62,737 bases of DNA from an uncultured bacterium (GTDB lineage Bacteria > Actinomycetota > Coriobacteriia > Coriobacteriales > Coriobacteriaceae): contig CAJMMA010000008.1 in assembly GCA_905214435.1 (NCBI GenBank), positions 1-62,737 of the forward strand, read 5' to 3'. Of the stretch, positions 33,534 through 42,167 are shown one piece after another. Numbering within the stretch: position 1 is the stretch's first letter; every line of letters begins with the position of its first letter. The position numbers and the translations under genes are program-made. A model generated the notes under the pieces. The model did not search any database, had not been told where the DNA came from, and saw only the letters and a list, made by a program, of their open reading frames with translations.

Positions 33534-33815
33534 ATGGATGAGCTAATAGACTTTAAAAAACGATTTCTCAAGAATGGCGAGCTGGTTTCAATTCCAAAAA
33601 AGGAAAGCTATAAAAGAATCATGCTGCTATGGGCCGTCTCTTTCTTTGAATTAAATACAAGTTATACGGAGCTTCAGGTTAATCGTGTGCTGTCACAGCT
33701 CTATCCTGATTATGCCGTGTTGAGGCGGTACTTGGTTGATTATGGATTCCTATTAAGGGATGAACGAGGCCTGAAATACGAGGTTAATCGTGATGTTCAC
33801 GGTATTGAGAGCTAG
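33534..33815 (+). CDS. DUF2087 domain protein (possible cassette regulator)
   Basis: A 93-aa protein covering a DUF2087 domain: IPKKESYKRIMLLWAVSFFELNTSYTELQVNRVLSQL, then YPDYAVLRRYLVDYGFLLRD. DUF2087 is a winged-helix-like domain often attached to ArsR-type regulators. Here it stands alone. GGAGG precedes the ATG. AT-rich, first gene of the MFS/radical-SAM/peptide cassette. The following MFS gene starts inside its end, implying translational coupling. A regulatory or recognition role is inferred only. Confidence 0.8.
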   Translation: MDELIDFKKRFLKNGELVSIPKKESYKRIMLLWAVSFFELNTSYTELQVNRVLSQLYPDYAVLRRYLVDYGFLLRDERGLKYEVNRDVHGIES

Positions 33816-34977
33816 CCGTCCGGTTCGGGTCCTATATATTGCTAGAGGGATAAGCGAAATAGGCAATTGGTGTGCGAATATTGCTTTGCCAATGCTGATT
33901 TACGAGGTAACTCACGATGTTTCTGCAACTGCTTTGATGGTCTGCTGCAGATTTGCCCCCTCTCTATTTTCAGTTGCGCTCGCGCAGCTGCCTCAGAAGA
34001 TGGGTATCGGGACATTGCAGGCCATGAGATTGGCAGACTTAATTCGCGCGGGATTATTCGTTTGCTATATTTTTGTTGATAGTAAATGGAGTATGTTTGC
34101 TATTACGTGCGCGGTATCGCTTTGCCGAACGGTAGAAATGCCCTGCTTTTACTCGTTGTTAAGAGCCAATACGAATAGTATCAATCGCGACGTAATTAAT
34201 AATTCGTTTGGGTTCCTGCAGAATTTGATGATGGTTCTGGGGCCAGTTGCCGGCGGTTTTGTTGTCGCTCAATTTGGGGCGGAGGCTGTTCTTGCATTAG
34301 ACGCGCTTTCTTTTGCCGCGTCGTTCTGGTTGCTGCGAGATGTTCCGTCGGTTATCGAGGTTAATGATAAAGAGGGAATAAGCAAAAATGAAAAAAACAG
34401 GACTGCATTTAGTGGTCTTAGCGCGAAGCACTTGGCAATTGGTTTCCTATTAATCGATATTTCTAGTGGCGTGGCATTCGGCTCTCTGAATTCTCTTTTG
34501 CCAGCTATAGCGCAATTGCAATTTGACTCGTCATCGATACAATACGGATTCCTTCAGAGTAGTCTTACAATCGGACTGTTGTTCGGAAATACAATATATG
34601 GTCGTTTAATCAGTGGTTCCGATTGCGTTAAATCATATTGTTTTGTGACGTATCTTGCGCTCGGTGCGTATCTGGCGTTTGGCTATCGCTATGCGTCTGG
34701 GATATCGTTTATTTTCCTTTTTATCGTCGGTGCCGGAAACGCCATTCAAGATGTGCTTCTCATAACATCGCTGCAGGATTTGGCGAGAGACGGATCTGAA
34801 TCGATAAGCCTGTTTTCAATTAGGGAGTCTTTGCAATCGGTTGCTGTTGTTATTTCAACACTTCTTGTTTCGCTGTTCACGAGCATCGCGATGTTCTCAA
34901 TTCTCGTTACAGGACTTGGTGTATTTTCAATTTTGATGGTAGTTGTGTTTCAATTGAATTATTTGCGAAAGATGTGA
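33790..34977 (+). CDS. major facilitator superfamily transporter
   Basis: A 395-aa protein with about 12 membrane helices and MFS_3/MFS_1-like features (RGISEIGNWCANIALPMLIYEVTHDVSATALM, GFLQNLMMVLGPVAGGFVVAQFG). This group resembles macrolide- or product-exporting transporters of the EntS/MefA kind. The GTG at 33790 or ATG at 33793 overlaps the DUF2087 gene. Seven bases separate it from the radical SAM gene, so they form one operon. In this setting it may export the modified peptide made by the cassette. AT-rich. Confidence 0.85.
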   Translation: MMFTVLRASRPVRVLYIARGISEIGNWCANIALPMLIYEVTHDVSATALMVCCRFAPSLFSVALAQLPQKMGIGTLQAMRLADLIRAGLFVCYIFVDSKWSMFAITCAVSLCRTVEMPCFYSLLRANTNSINRDVINNSFGFLQNLMMVLGPVAGGFVVAQFGAEAVLALDALSFAASFWLLRDVPSVIEVNDKEGISKNEKNRTAFSGLSAKHLAIGFLLIDISSGVAFGSLNSLLPAIAQLQFDSSSIQYGFLQSSLTIGLLFGNTIYGRLISGSDCVKSYCFVTYLALGAYLAFGYRYASGISFIFLFIVGAGNAIQDVLLITSLQDLARDGSESISLFSIRESLQSVAVVISTLLVSLFTSIAMFSILVTGLGVFSILMVVVFQLNYLRKM

Positions 34978-34984
34978 CGTTGAT

Positions 34985-37306
34985 ATGCCTAAAACGCTTT
35001 TAGTATTTCCCCCAGGATGGAGTCCAGTGGGGCCGTATCTTGCCTTGCCTGTTTTGAAGTCATATCTTCAAGAGGTTGAACAATACAAAGTTGACATTGT
35101 TGACTTAAACGTGGAATTTTACGATGACCTCCTATCTTTTAGACATGTCGAAGAGTGCTGTAAAAGGTATCGGGAATCAAAGGATTCGTTTAGTTCGAAT
35201 GTTCAATTAACAATCGAGTTGATACAAAAGTCGGCACTTAATGTTGACGAGGCAAAAGATATTTTCAGATCGAAGAGATACTTTAATCTAAATGAAAGAC
35301 AATATGCTGAAAACATTTTTAGAAATGCACTCTATATCATAAATCACGTCTCATATGGAGTTAAATACACGTTCAACTCCATAGATCTGCCCTATGATTA
35401 TTATTCGACACCAGAAATAATGAAATCGCTTGCGGATACCTTGCATAATCCGTTTATTTCCTTCTATGAAACTGCCTTTCTTAAGCGTATTCAGAGGGAA
35501 AAAATCGAGTTTATTGGGATTTCGGTGAGCGGCTGTTTCCAATTGATTTCTGCAGTTACGTTAGCGAAACTGATTAAAGAAGAATGTCCATCTGTTAAAC
35601 ACGTCTCATTGGGCGGCAATTACATTACTCGTTTAGCAGATGACTGCATGAAAGAATGGCATCCCTTTTTTGAATACATTGATTCGATAATGATGTATGA
35701 CGGCGAAGAGCCGCTTGCACGTCTTCTTGAGGCTCTTGACTCTGGTGATGACAATCTCGACTGTGTTCCAAATCTTTGCCATGCTAAAGGTGGAAAGATA
35801 TATAAAAACCATCGGATTGAGCAAACATTTATCAACGATACAGTTCCCGATTTCGATGGCTTCGCCCTTTCTAAATACTTCATGCCTGAGTTAATATTGC
35901 CGGTTTATTCCTCTAGGCAGTGTTTTAATCATTGCGCCTTCTGCACCATTCCCGGTGCTACCGGTGGTTGTTACCGAAAGATGCCTATATCGAGAGTATT
36001 TGAAATAATGTGTCGGTTAAATGAAAAATACGGCACGAGAGTTTTCTCTTTTGTGGATGAAACATTCGAAGGCAAAAGAATGGAGCAACTCGCGGATGAA
36101 ATAAACGCATCGGGAAAAACGTTTTTCTGGCATGGAGAAACGAGGTTCTCTCCAACCCTAAGTACAGAAGTTTTTAACAAGATATACCAAAGTGGATGTA
36201 GGCAGATTCAGTTTGGCCTCGAGTCATACAACCAAAGAGTTCTTGATCTAATGAAGAAGAACACGAGAGTTGATTGGATTGATCGCAATATCCATGATTG
36301 TCTCAATGCGGGTATTCCTGTTCATCTATTTTTTATGATTGGCTTTCCGACCGAAACTAAAGAAGAGGCTCTGAACACCTTAGCTTATACAGAGAATGTT
36401 TTGAATTATTCAAAACAGGTATGTGGTGTTCCATATTCCACGAGAGGATTTACGAATTTTGGTCTCGTTATGGGGTCGGATGTTTGGTATCATTCCGATA
36501 AGTATGGTGTCTCTGTAATGCCGAAGTCCCAATATGAGGATTTGCGCCTCGAAGTGGATTATGTTTCAGGCACTGGTTTAACTTTAAATGAAGCAAAATC
36601 CTTATCTGATGAGCATCATATTGATTTTTATATGCAAGAGGTCATAAACGGTAGCGACACAATTGACTTGCCCCAGCGGCTTCATATTTCAGAGGTGACC
36701 TGGATCCTAGATTCTATTCACGCTGTCAGGTATAAGGGACATTTGACCAAAGTAAAGCGACGGCTAACTAGCCTGAATCCAGCTGATCGAATCTGGCTGG
36801 ATTCCAAGACCTCTGTCGTGCTCGTTGAGCCATTTGCCTACTTCTATAATTCTGAATACCATCATGTCTATGCTGTTTCCCAGTTGGTATACCTTAAGTT
36901 GGCCCGTTTATTGGAGGCCGATTGTAGCATTTCTCTTATTCTTGATCAGGGCGACCTCGAGCTGACAAGGGCGATAGAAGAACTGTTGCATTATGGATTG
37001 CTGAATACAAATATCGATGCCGATTATGTAATGCACGATAATGGTTTTCAATTGGTTAAAAGTTCGTTTGTTAAAGAAGTCGGACGCTCAAAAGAGGGGT
37101 TAAGAGTACTGCTGAGTTGTGCCACCCATAGAATGTGTGCGGTTAATGATTTTTCGTTCGCTTTGCTTTCGTTGTTTGAAAAGCCGATTACTAAGAACGA
37201 GGTGCGCGACATTTTGAAAAAAGAGGGACTATCGACAAACGAGGAGCAATTAAACAAGTTGGTTGATAATTGCATGAAAGCAGATATACTACAATTGATT
37301 AGATAG
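34985..37306 (+). CDS. B12-binding-type radical SAM protein, putative RiPP maturase
   Basis: A 773-aa protein. Residues 1-270 resemble a cobalamin-binding domain region (LLVFPPGWSPVGPYLALPVLKSYL, FIGISVSGCFQLISAV, VSLGGNYITRLADD). The radical SAM [4Fe-4S] motif is Cys313-x3-Cys317-x2-Cys320 (CFNHCAFC), followed by FVDETF and GLESYNQRVLDLM. Residues about 550-773 hold two winged-helix-like segments (YAVSQLVYLKLARLL; NDFSFALLSLFEKPITKNEVRDIL) that look like RiPP recognition elements. No B12 DxHxxG motif is evident. A 36-aa peptide gene follows after 13 bp. AT-rich. The radical SAM call is certain; the peptide substrate is inferred. Confidence 0.85.
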   Translation: MPKTLLVFPPGWSPVGPYLALPVLKSYLQEVEQYKVDIVDLNVEFYDDLLSFRHVEECCKRYRESKDSFSSNVQLTIELIQKSALNVDEAKDIFRSKRYFNLNERQYAENIFRNALYIINHVSYGVKYTFNSIDLPYDYYSTPEIMKSLADTLHNPFISFYETAFLKRIQREKIEFIGISVSGCFQLISAVTLAKLIKEECPSVKHVSLGGNYITRLADDCMKEWHPFFEYIDSIMMYDGEEPLARLLEALDSGDDNLDCVPNLCHAKGGKIYKNHRIEQTFINDTVPDFDGFALSKYFMPELILPVYSSRQCFNHCAFCTIPGATGGCYRKMPISRVFEIMCRLNEKYGTRVFSFVDETFEGKRMEQLADEINASGKTFFWHGETRFSPTLSTEVFNKIYQSGCRQIQFGLESYNQRVLDLMKKNTRVDWIDRNIHDCLNAGIPVHLFFMIGFPTETKEEALNTLAYTENVLNYSKQVCGVPYSTRGFTNFGLVMGSDVWYHSDKYGVSVMPKSQYEDLRLEVDYVSGTGLTLNEAKSLSDEHHIDFYMQEVINGSDTIDLPQRLHISEVTWILDSIHAVRYKGHLTKVKRRLTSLNPADRIWLDSKTSVVLVEPFAYFYNSEYHHVYAVSQLVYLKLARLLEADCSISLILDQGDLELTRAIEELLHYGLLNTNIDADYVMHDNGFQLVKSSFVKEVGRSKEGLRVLLSCATHRMCAVNDFSFALLSLFEKPITKNEVRDILKKEGLSTNEEQLNKLVDNCMKADILQLIR

Positions 37307-37319
37307 AGGAGGTTTCTGC

Positions 37320-37430
37320 ATGGACGTTATTAACAAAGATCTCTTGGAGCAACTGAAAGAGTCTCAGGAAGAGGGCGTCGTGGTAGAAGTGTTCGACTTT
37401 GAGGACTACATGGATAAATTCTGCCATTAG
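37320..37430 (+). CDS. 36-aa putative RiPP precursor peptide
   Basis: Too short for usual gene callers. ATG 37320 is preceded by GAGGAGG at 37306-37312 (7-bp spacing), the strongest ribosome site of the cassette, and starts 13 bp after the radical SAM stop. The N-terminal half (MDVINKDLLEQLKESQEEG) is a charged amphipathic helix like a leader. The C-terminal half is VVVEVFDFEDYMDKFCH, with aromatic residues and one Cys next to the last position. A terminator follows at once. I know no named family with this sequence. Placement, ribosome site and leader/core look support a modified peptide. Confidence 0.7.
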   Translation: MDVINKDLLEQLKESQEEGVVVEVFDFEDYMDKFCH

Positions 37431-37454
37431 TTTCGGAATTAACTTGCCTCGCTT

Positions 37455-37488
37455 AAAGGAGAAGTCGATTATCGATTTCTCCTTTTTT
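37455..37488 (+). terminator. intrinsic terminator closing the radical SAM cassette
   Basis: AAAGGAGAAGTCGA and TCGATTTCTCCTTT pair with one mismatch around TTA, followed by TTT and TTAATTAAAG. Confidence 0.88.
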
Positions 37489-37618
37489 AATTAAAGATAT
37501 TTTTGGAATACATGCTCTTAGCACAGGTTGGCGTCTCAGTAAACTGGGAGGTTGCTTTGGCTAGTTAGAGATATGTGAACGTCCGTTAGACTGAATCTCA
37601 GGGTAGAAGGGGCCTCCA

Positions 37619-39619
37619 GTGTCCAGATCAACAAGGCAATGCTGCGTTTCGGCTAATAAGAACGATGGCTTTTTGCGTGTGGCGGCGGCGTCGCCGCGGA
37701 TTCGCGTGGCCGATGTCGAGGGCAATGCCGAGGTTGCGCTGACGGCTGTTCGTGAGGCTGCCGAGCGCGGCGTTCGCGCGTTGGTGCTGCCCGAGCTCAA
37801 CCTGTGCGGCTATACCGCGGCTGACCTGTTCCATAACCGCACGCTGCTGCATGCCTGCGAGGCGGCGCTCGTGCGCATTCTCGATAAAACCCGTGAGCTG
37901 CCGATCGTCTTTACCATCGGTCTTCCCGTCGCGGTGGCCGAAAACATCTACAACTGCGCCGCCGTGTGCTGTGCGGGTGAGCTTTTGGGTCTTACGGCCA
38001 AGAAGTATTTGCCCAACTACGGTGAGTTCTACGAGCGCCGCTGGTTTGCTCCGGCGCCCGCAGATCCTGTGTGGGTCGAGTTTGCCGGTCAGGGTCCGGT
38101 TCCGCTGGGTTCGGGGCTTGTCTACCGCTGCTGTGATGAGGGCGCCGAGGACCTGGTGCTGGGCGTTGAGGTCTGTGAGGACCTGTGGGTGCCGGCGCCC
38201 CCTTCGACCGAGATGGCGCTTGCCGGTGCCACGGTGATCCTCAATCCGTCGGCCTCGGACGAGATTATCGGTAAGGCAGATTACCGCCGCAGCCTAATCT
38301 CCAATCAGAGCGCGCGCCTGTACTGTGCCTATGCCTATGCAGACGCGAGCGAGGGCGAGTCCACGACCGACATGGTCTTTGCGGGCGAGAACCTTATCTA
38401 CGAAAACGGATCCAAGCTCGCCGCCACTAAACTGCTTACCTGCGATATGGCGGTGGCCGATGTCGATCTTGACCGTCTGGTTGCCGAGCGCCGTCGCTCG
38501 ACGACATGGACGCGCTCGGACGATGCGCCGGAGGCCGTGACCGTCGAGTTCTCGTTTGAGGGCTCGCTCGCCGAAGAGCCTGTCCTGCGCGATGCGCTCG
38601 GCATCGACCGTGTTTTTCCACGCGCGCCCTTTGTGCCGGCCGATCACGGCGACCTGGCCGAGCGCTGCGAGACCATTCTTGACTTGCAGACCGCGGGCCT
38701 CAAGACCCGCCTTGCCCATACGGGCACCAAGGCTGCCGTCATCGGCCTTTCGGGCGGCCTCGATTCCACGCTGGCGCTCCTCGTGACCGTGCGTGCGTTC
38801 GACGCCTTGGGCCTGCCGCGCACCGGTATCACGGCCGTGTCCATGCCCGGCTTTGGCACCACGCACCGCACTAAGTCCAATGCCGAGTCGCTCGCTCGTG
38901 ACTTGGGTGTGAGCTTCCGCGAGGTCTCGATCCATGCAGCCGTGGAACAGCACTTTAAGGATATCGAGCATGATCCGGCCGTGCAGGACGTGACCTACGA
39001 GAACAGCCAGGCGCGCGAGCGTACGCAGATTCTCATGGACTTGGCCAACCAGGCCGGCGGCTTTGTCATCGGTACCGGCGACCTGTCGGAGCTGGCGCTC
39101 GGCTGGGCTACCTATAACGGCGACCACATGAGCATGTACGCCGTCAACGCGAGCGTGCCCAAGACGCTCGTACGCCATCTGGTGCGCTATGCGGCCGATG
39201 TCTTTGGCGGGCGCATCGCCACCACGCTGCTCGACATCCTCGATACGCCGGTGTCTCCCGAACTTCTGCCGCCCACGGGCGACGGCGAGATCGCCCAGAA
39301 GACCGAAGACCTGGTGGGCCCCTACGAGCTGCACGACTACTTCCTCTACTACCTGCTGCGCTTTGGCTTTGAGCCGGGCAAGATCTACCGCATGGCGCTC
39401 AAGAGCTTTGGGGGCGTCTATGACGAGGTGACGATTCATACGTGGCTGCGTACGTTCTACCGCCGCTTCTTTGCTCAGCAGTTTAAGCGCAGCTGCCTGC
39501 CCGACGGTCCCAAGGTGGGCTCGGTGACGCTCAGCCCGCGCGGCGATTGGCGCATGCCGAGCGACGCCAGCTCGCGCCTGTGGCTCGCGCAGATCGACGC
39601 ACTCAATCCGATTGACTAA
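37619..39619 (+). CDS. nadE: glutamine-dependent NAD+ synthetase
   Basis: A 666-aa two-domain enzyme. Residues about 25-290 are the nitrilase-like glutaminase (ALVLPELNLCGYTAADL with the catalytic Glu, LTAKKYLPNYGEFYE with the Lys, GVEVCEDLWVP with the Cys). Residues about 330-660 are the synthetase with the PP-loop IGLSGGLDSTLALLV. Ammonia released by the first domain amidates nicotinic acid adenine dinucleotide. The GTG at 37619 follows AAGGGG at six-base spacing and is the best start; the first 20 residues are not conserved. G+C returns to the native level here. Confidence 0.93.
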   Translation: MSRSTRQCCVSANKNDGFLRVAAASPRIRVADVEGNAEVALTAVREAAERGVRALVLPELNLCGYTAADLFHNRTLLHACEAALVRILDKTRELPIVFTIGLPVAVAENIYNCAAVCCAGELLGLTAKKYLPNYGEFYERRWFAPAPADPVWVEFAGQGPVPLGSGLVYRCCDEGAEDLVLGVEVCEDLWVPAPPSTEMALAGATVILNPSASDEIIGKADYRRSLISNQSARLYCAYAYADASEGESTTDMVFAGENLIYENGSKLAATKLLTCDMAVADVDLDRLVAERRRSTTWTRSDDAPEAVTVEFSFEGSLAEEPVLRDALGIDRVFPRAPFVPADHGDLAERCETILDLQTAGLKTRLAHTGTKAAVIGLSGGLDSTLALLVTVRAFDALGLPRTGITAVSMPGFGTTHRTKSNAESLARDLGVSFREVSIHAAVEQHFKDIEHDPAVQDVTYENSQARERTQILMDLANQAGGFVIGTGDLSELALGWATYNGDHMSMYAVNASVPKTLVRHLVRYAADVFGGRIATTLLDILDTPVSPELLPPTGDGEIAQKTEDLVGPYELHDYFLYYLLRFGFEPGKIYRMALKSFGGVYDEVTIHTWLRTFYRRFFAQQFKRSCLPDGPKVGSVTLSPRGDWRMPSDASSRLWLAQIDALNPID

Positions 39620-39687
39620 GGTTGGCTAAATTGAACCAATATAGGGGTTGCAAGCGGTACACTTTTGCAATCTGATGGCCCGTATCG

Positions 39688-39719
39688 CGCGGCGCTCTTG
39701 TCGGAGCGCCGCGTTTTTT
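39688..39719 (+). terminator. intrinsic terminator after nadE
   Basis: CGCGGCGCTC and GAGCGCCGCG form a perfect stem around TTGTCG, followed by TTTTTT. Confidence 0.9.
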
Positions 39720-39737
39720 ATATCGAAAGGTGGCACC

Positions 39738-40901
39738 ATGCAGGCATCGCAGCGTCTCGGCCGCTTTGGCGCGGAGGTATTTGCCTCGCTCAACAACAAG
39801 CTTCTCGCGCTGAAGGCTCAGGGTAAGACCATTTACAACATGAGCGTGGGAACGCCCGACTTTAAGCCGTACGACCACGTGGTCGAGGCACTCACGCAAG
39901 CAGCCCAAGATCCCGAGATGTGGAAGTATGCCCTGCGCGACCTGCCCGAGCTCAAGCAAGCCGTATGCGATTACTATGAGCGTCGCTTTGGCGTTTCGGG
40001 CATTACGCCGTCCATGGTGCAGTCGTGCAACGGCACGCAGGAGGGCGTGGGCCATTTGGGCCTGGCCCTGCTCGATCCGGGTGACACCATTCTGGTTCCC
40101 GATCCGTGCTATCCGGTCTTTGAGGCGGGTGCCAAGATCGCCGATGCCAAGCTCGAGTACTATCCGTTGGTCGCCGAGCATAATTACCTGCCCTATGTGG
40201 CGGGCATCGATCCCGAGGTGGCCGATCGTGCCAAGTACATGATCGTGTCGCTGCCCGCCAACCCGGTGGGCTCGGTGGGCACGCCCGAGGTCTACGAGGA
40301 GATCATCGCTTTTGCCCGCGAGCACGACCTGCTCATCGTCCATGACAACGCGTACTCCGACATCGTGTTCGACGGCGAGCCGGGCGGAAGCTTCTTGCAG
40401 TATCCTGGTGCGCTTGAGGTGGGCGTGGAGTTCTTCTCGCTTTCCAAGTCGTTTAACGTTACCGGTGCGCGTATCGGCTTTTTGGTCGGCCGCGAGGACG
40501 TGGTCTCTGCCTTTGCCAAGCTGCGCGGCCAGATCGACTTTGGTATGTTCTTCCCGATCCAGAAGGCTGCTATCGCCTGCCTGAACGGTCCGCGCGATGA
40601 GGTCGAGGCGCAGCGTCTGAAGTACCAGGAGCGCCGCGATGCCCTGTGCGACGGTCTTGAGGGCTTGGGCTGGGAGCGTCCCAACGCGCATGGCTCTATG
40701 TTTGTGTGGGCCAAGCTTCCCGGTGGTCGCACCGATTCCATGGCGTTTTGCGAGGAGCTCATGGAGAAGGCCGGCGTTGTGGTGACGCCGGGCGCGAGCT
40801 TTGGTCCTTCGGGCGAGGGGCACGTGCGCATGGCGCTGGTCCTGCCGCCCGATCAGATTGCTTTGGCTGTCGAGGCCATCCGCGAGGCGGGTCTGTATTA
40901 G
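39738..40901 (+). CDS. class I/II PLP-dependent aminotransferase, LL-diaminopimelate aminotransferase-like
   Basis: A 387-aa fold-type I aminotransferase. Motifs: IYNMSVGTPDFKPYDHVVEAL, NGTQEGVGHLGLALLDPGDTILVPDPCYPVF, LPANPVGSVGT, VHDNAYSDIVFDG, and the PLP lysine in FFSLSKSFNVTGARIGFLVG. The GxPDxxP and PDPxYPVF patterns are those of LL-DAP aminotransferase relatives. The lysine genes of this genome (dapH and an M20 deacetylase) need an N-acetyl-amino-ketopimelate aminotransferase, and this gene is a candidate. That assignment is inference. GAAAGGTGG precedes the ATG. Confidence 0.85.
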   Translation: MQASQRLGRFGAEVFASLNNKLLALKAQGKTIYNMSVGTPDFKPYDHVVEALTQAAQDPEMWKYALRDLPELKQAVCDYYERRFGVSGITPSMVQSCNGTQEGVGHLGLALLDPGDTILVPDPCYPVFEAGAKIADAKLEYYPLVAEHNYLPYVAGIDPEVADRAKYMIVSLPANPVGSVGTPEVYEEIIAFAREHDLLIVHDNAYSDIVFDGEPGGSFLQYPGALEVGVEFFSLSKSFNVTGARIGFLVGREDVVSAFAKLRGQIDFGMFFPIQKAAIACLNGPRDEVEAQRLKYQERRDALCDGLEGLGWERPNAHGSMFVWAKLPGGRTDSMAFCEELMEKAGVVVTPGASFGPSGEGHVRMALVLPPDQIALAVEAIREAGLY

Positions 40902-41044
40902 AAACCTGTTTCGACTCGTCAATAGCTCGAAACCGATTTCGTGCAGTTATTTTACGAATCCTGCAAACAATTTCGGTAAACGGTCGATTTTTGGCTGCGA
41001 ATAGGAGCATAATCAAAGTCCCGATTGGATGTATTGGGATTACG

Positions 41045-41077
41045 ACAAGCCGCTCGGGTCGTTCCCGGGTGGCTTGT
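41045..41077 (+). promoter_or_regulatory. hairpin in the ldh leader
   Basis: ACAAGCC at 41045-41051 pairs with GGCTTGT at 41071-41077, with an inner CGGG/CCCG stem. TTG and a ribosome site follow. It may stabilise the mRNA or act as an attenuator; no leader ORF is evident. Confidence 0.5.
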
Positions 41078-41102
41078 TTGTGGAGAGAGATGGGAGTTTC
41101 TA

Positions 41103-42053
41103 ATGGTTAACGAGAAGAAGGTCGCTATTGTCGGCTGCGGTTTCGTCGGTTCGTCTTCGGCGTTCGCGCTGATGCAGAGCGGTCTGTTCTCCGAGATGGT
41201 CCTCATCGACGTGGACAAGAACCGCGCCGAGGGTGAGGCCCTGGATATCGCGCACGGCATGACGTTTGCCGAGCCGATGAAAATCTACGCCGGCGATTAT
41301 TCCGATGTCGCCGACGCCGCCATGATCGTCGTCACCGCTGGCGCTGCCCAGAAGCCCGGTGAGACCCGTCTGGACCTGGTCAACAAGAACGTCAACATCT
41401 TTAAGTCCATCATTCCCGAAATTAAGAAGTCTGGCTTCGACGGCATTCTGCTCATTGTCTCCAACCCGGTCGATGTTCTGACCTATGCCGCCATCAAGAT
41501 GTCCGGCCTGCCCGAGGGCCATGTCATCGGCTCCGGCACCGTGCTCGACACTGGCCGTCTGCAGCAGATGCTTGGTGCCCACGTCGAGGTTGACCCGCGC
41601 GATGTCCAGGCCTATGTCATGGGTGAGCACGGCGACTCTGAGTTTGTCGCTTGGTCCAGCGCCCAGGTTGCCGGCGTGCCGCTGAACACTTTCTGCGAGC
41701 TTCACGGTCATCTGGAGCATGAGGCTGCCGAGAAGCGCATCGCCGAGGACGTCAAGAACTCCGCCTACACCATCATCGAGAAGAAGCACGCCACCTACTA
41801 TGGCGTCGCCATGGCCGTCAAGCGCATCTGCACCGCCGTCATGCGCGATGAGCAGACCGTTCTGCCCGTCTCCTCGCTCATGGTGGGCGAGTATGGCCTG
41901 TCCGATCTTGCCATCTCCATGCCGACGGTCGTTGGCCGCGACGGCGTCGTCTGTCGCGTCCCCGTGCCGCTGAACGATGACGAGCAGCATGAGCTCACCG
42001 CCTCCGCCAAGGCCCTCAAGGACATCATCGACAGCGTCGACTTCTCCTGCTAA
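41103..42053 (+). CDS. ldh: L-lactate dehydrogenase
   Basis: A 316-aa NAD-dependent LDH. The dinucleotide motif is VAIVGCGFVGSSSAFALMQSGL, then IVVTAGAAQKPGETRLDLV (substrate-specificity loop with Gln, as in LDH rather than malate dehydrogenase), GSGTVLDTGRLQQML, and the active-site histidine in VMGEHGDSEFVAWS. It regenerates NAD+ by reducing pyruvate to L-lactate in fermentation. GGGAG precedes the ATG. It has a hairpin in its leader and a terminator after it. Confidence 0.95.
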   Translation: MVNEKKVAIVGCGFVGSSSAFALMQSGLFSEMVLIDVDKNRAEGEALDIAHGMTFAEPMKIYAGDYSDVADAAMIVVTAGAAQKPGETRLDLVNKNVNIFKSIIPEIKKSGFDGILLIVSNPVDVLTYAAIKMSGLPEGHVIGSGTVLDTGRLQQMLGAHVEVDPRDVQAYVMGEHGDSEFVAWSSAQVAGVPLNTFCELHGHLEHEAAEKRIAEDVKNSAYTIIEKKHATYYGVAMAVKRICTAVMRDEQTVLPVSSLMVGEYGLSDLAISMPTVVGRDGVVCRVPVPLNDDEQHELTASAKALKDIIDSVDFSC

Positions 42054-42086
42054 ATCAAGCTCGCTAGAGCGAAAAGCTACAATGAA

Positions 42087-42120
42087 GGCGTCCGAGCCCA
42101 CACGGCCCGGGCGCCTTTTT
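42087..42120 (+). terminator. intrinsic terminator after ldh
   Basis: GGCGTCCGAGCC and GGCCCGGGCGCC pair with minor mismatches around CACAC, followed by TTTTT. Confidence 0.85.
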
Positions 42121-42147
42121 GGTGCAAAGTAACCTGACCCCAATGCA
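42119..42147 (+). repeat. left copy of a 29-bp direct repeat flanking the DUF2974 gene
   Basis: TTGGTGCAAAGTAACCTGAC at the start of this copy corresponds to the repeat at 43332-43360, with 25 of 29 positions identical. The left copy begins right inside the ldh terminator T-run. Confidence 0.7.
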
Positions 42148-42167
42148 GCATAGTTGATGGGAGGGCC

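Noticed and set aside
34985..37306. Radical SAM gene as a housekeeping methylthiotransferase or coproporphyrinogen oxidase
   Set aside because: Those families have different cysteine spacing context and domain order and lack the C-terminal winged-helix-like part; the gene is in an AT-rich cassette with a peptide gene.
41045..41077. Rex redox operator before ldh
   Set aside because: No TTGTGAnnnnnnTCACAA-like sequence; the repeat is a GC hairpin close to the ribosome site.
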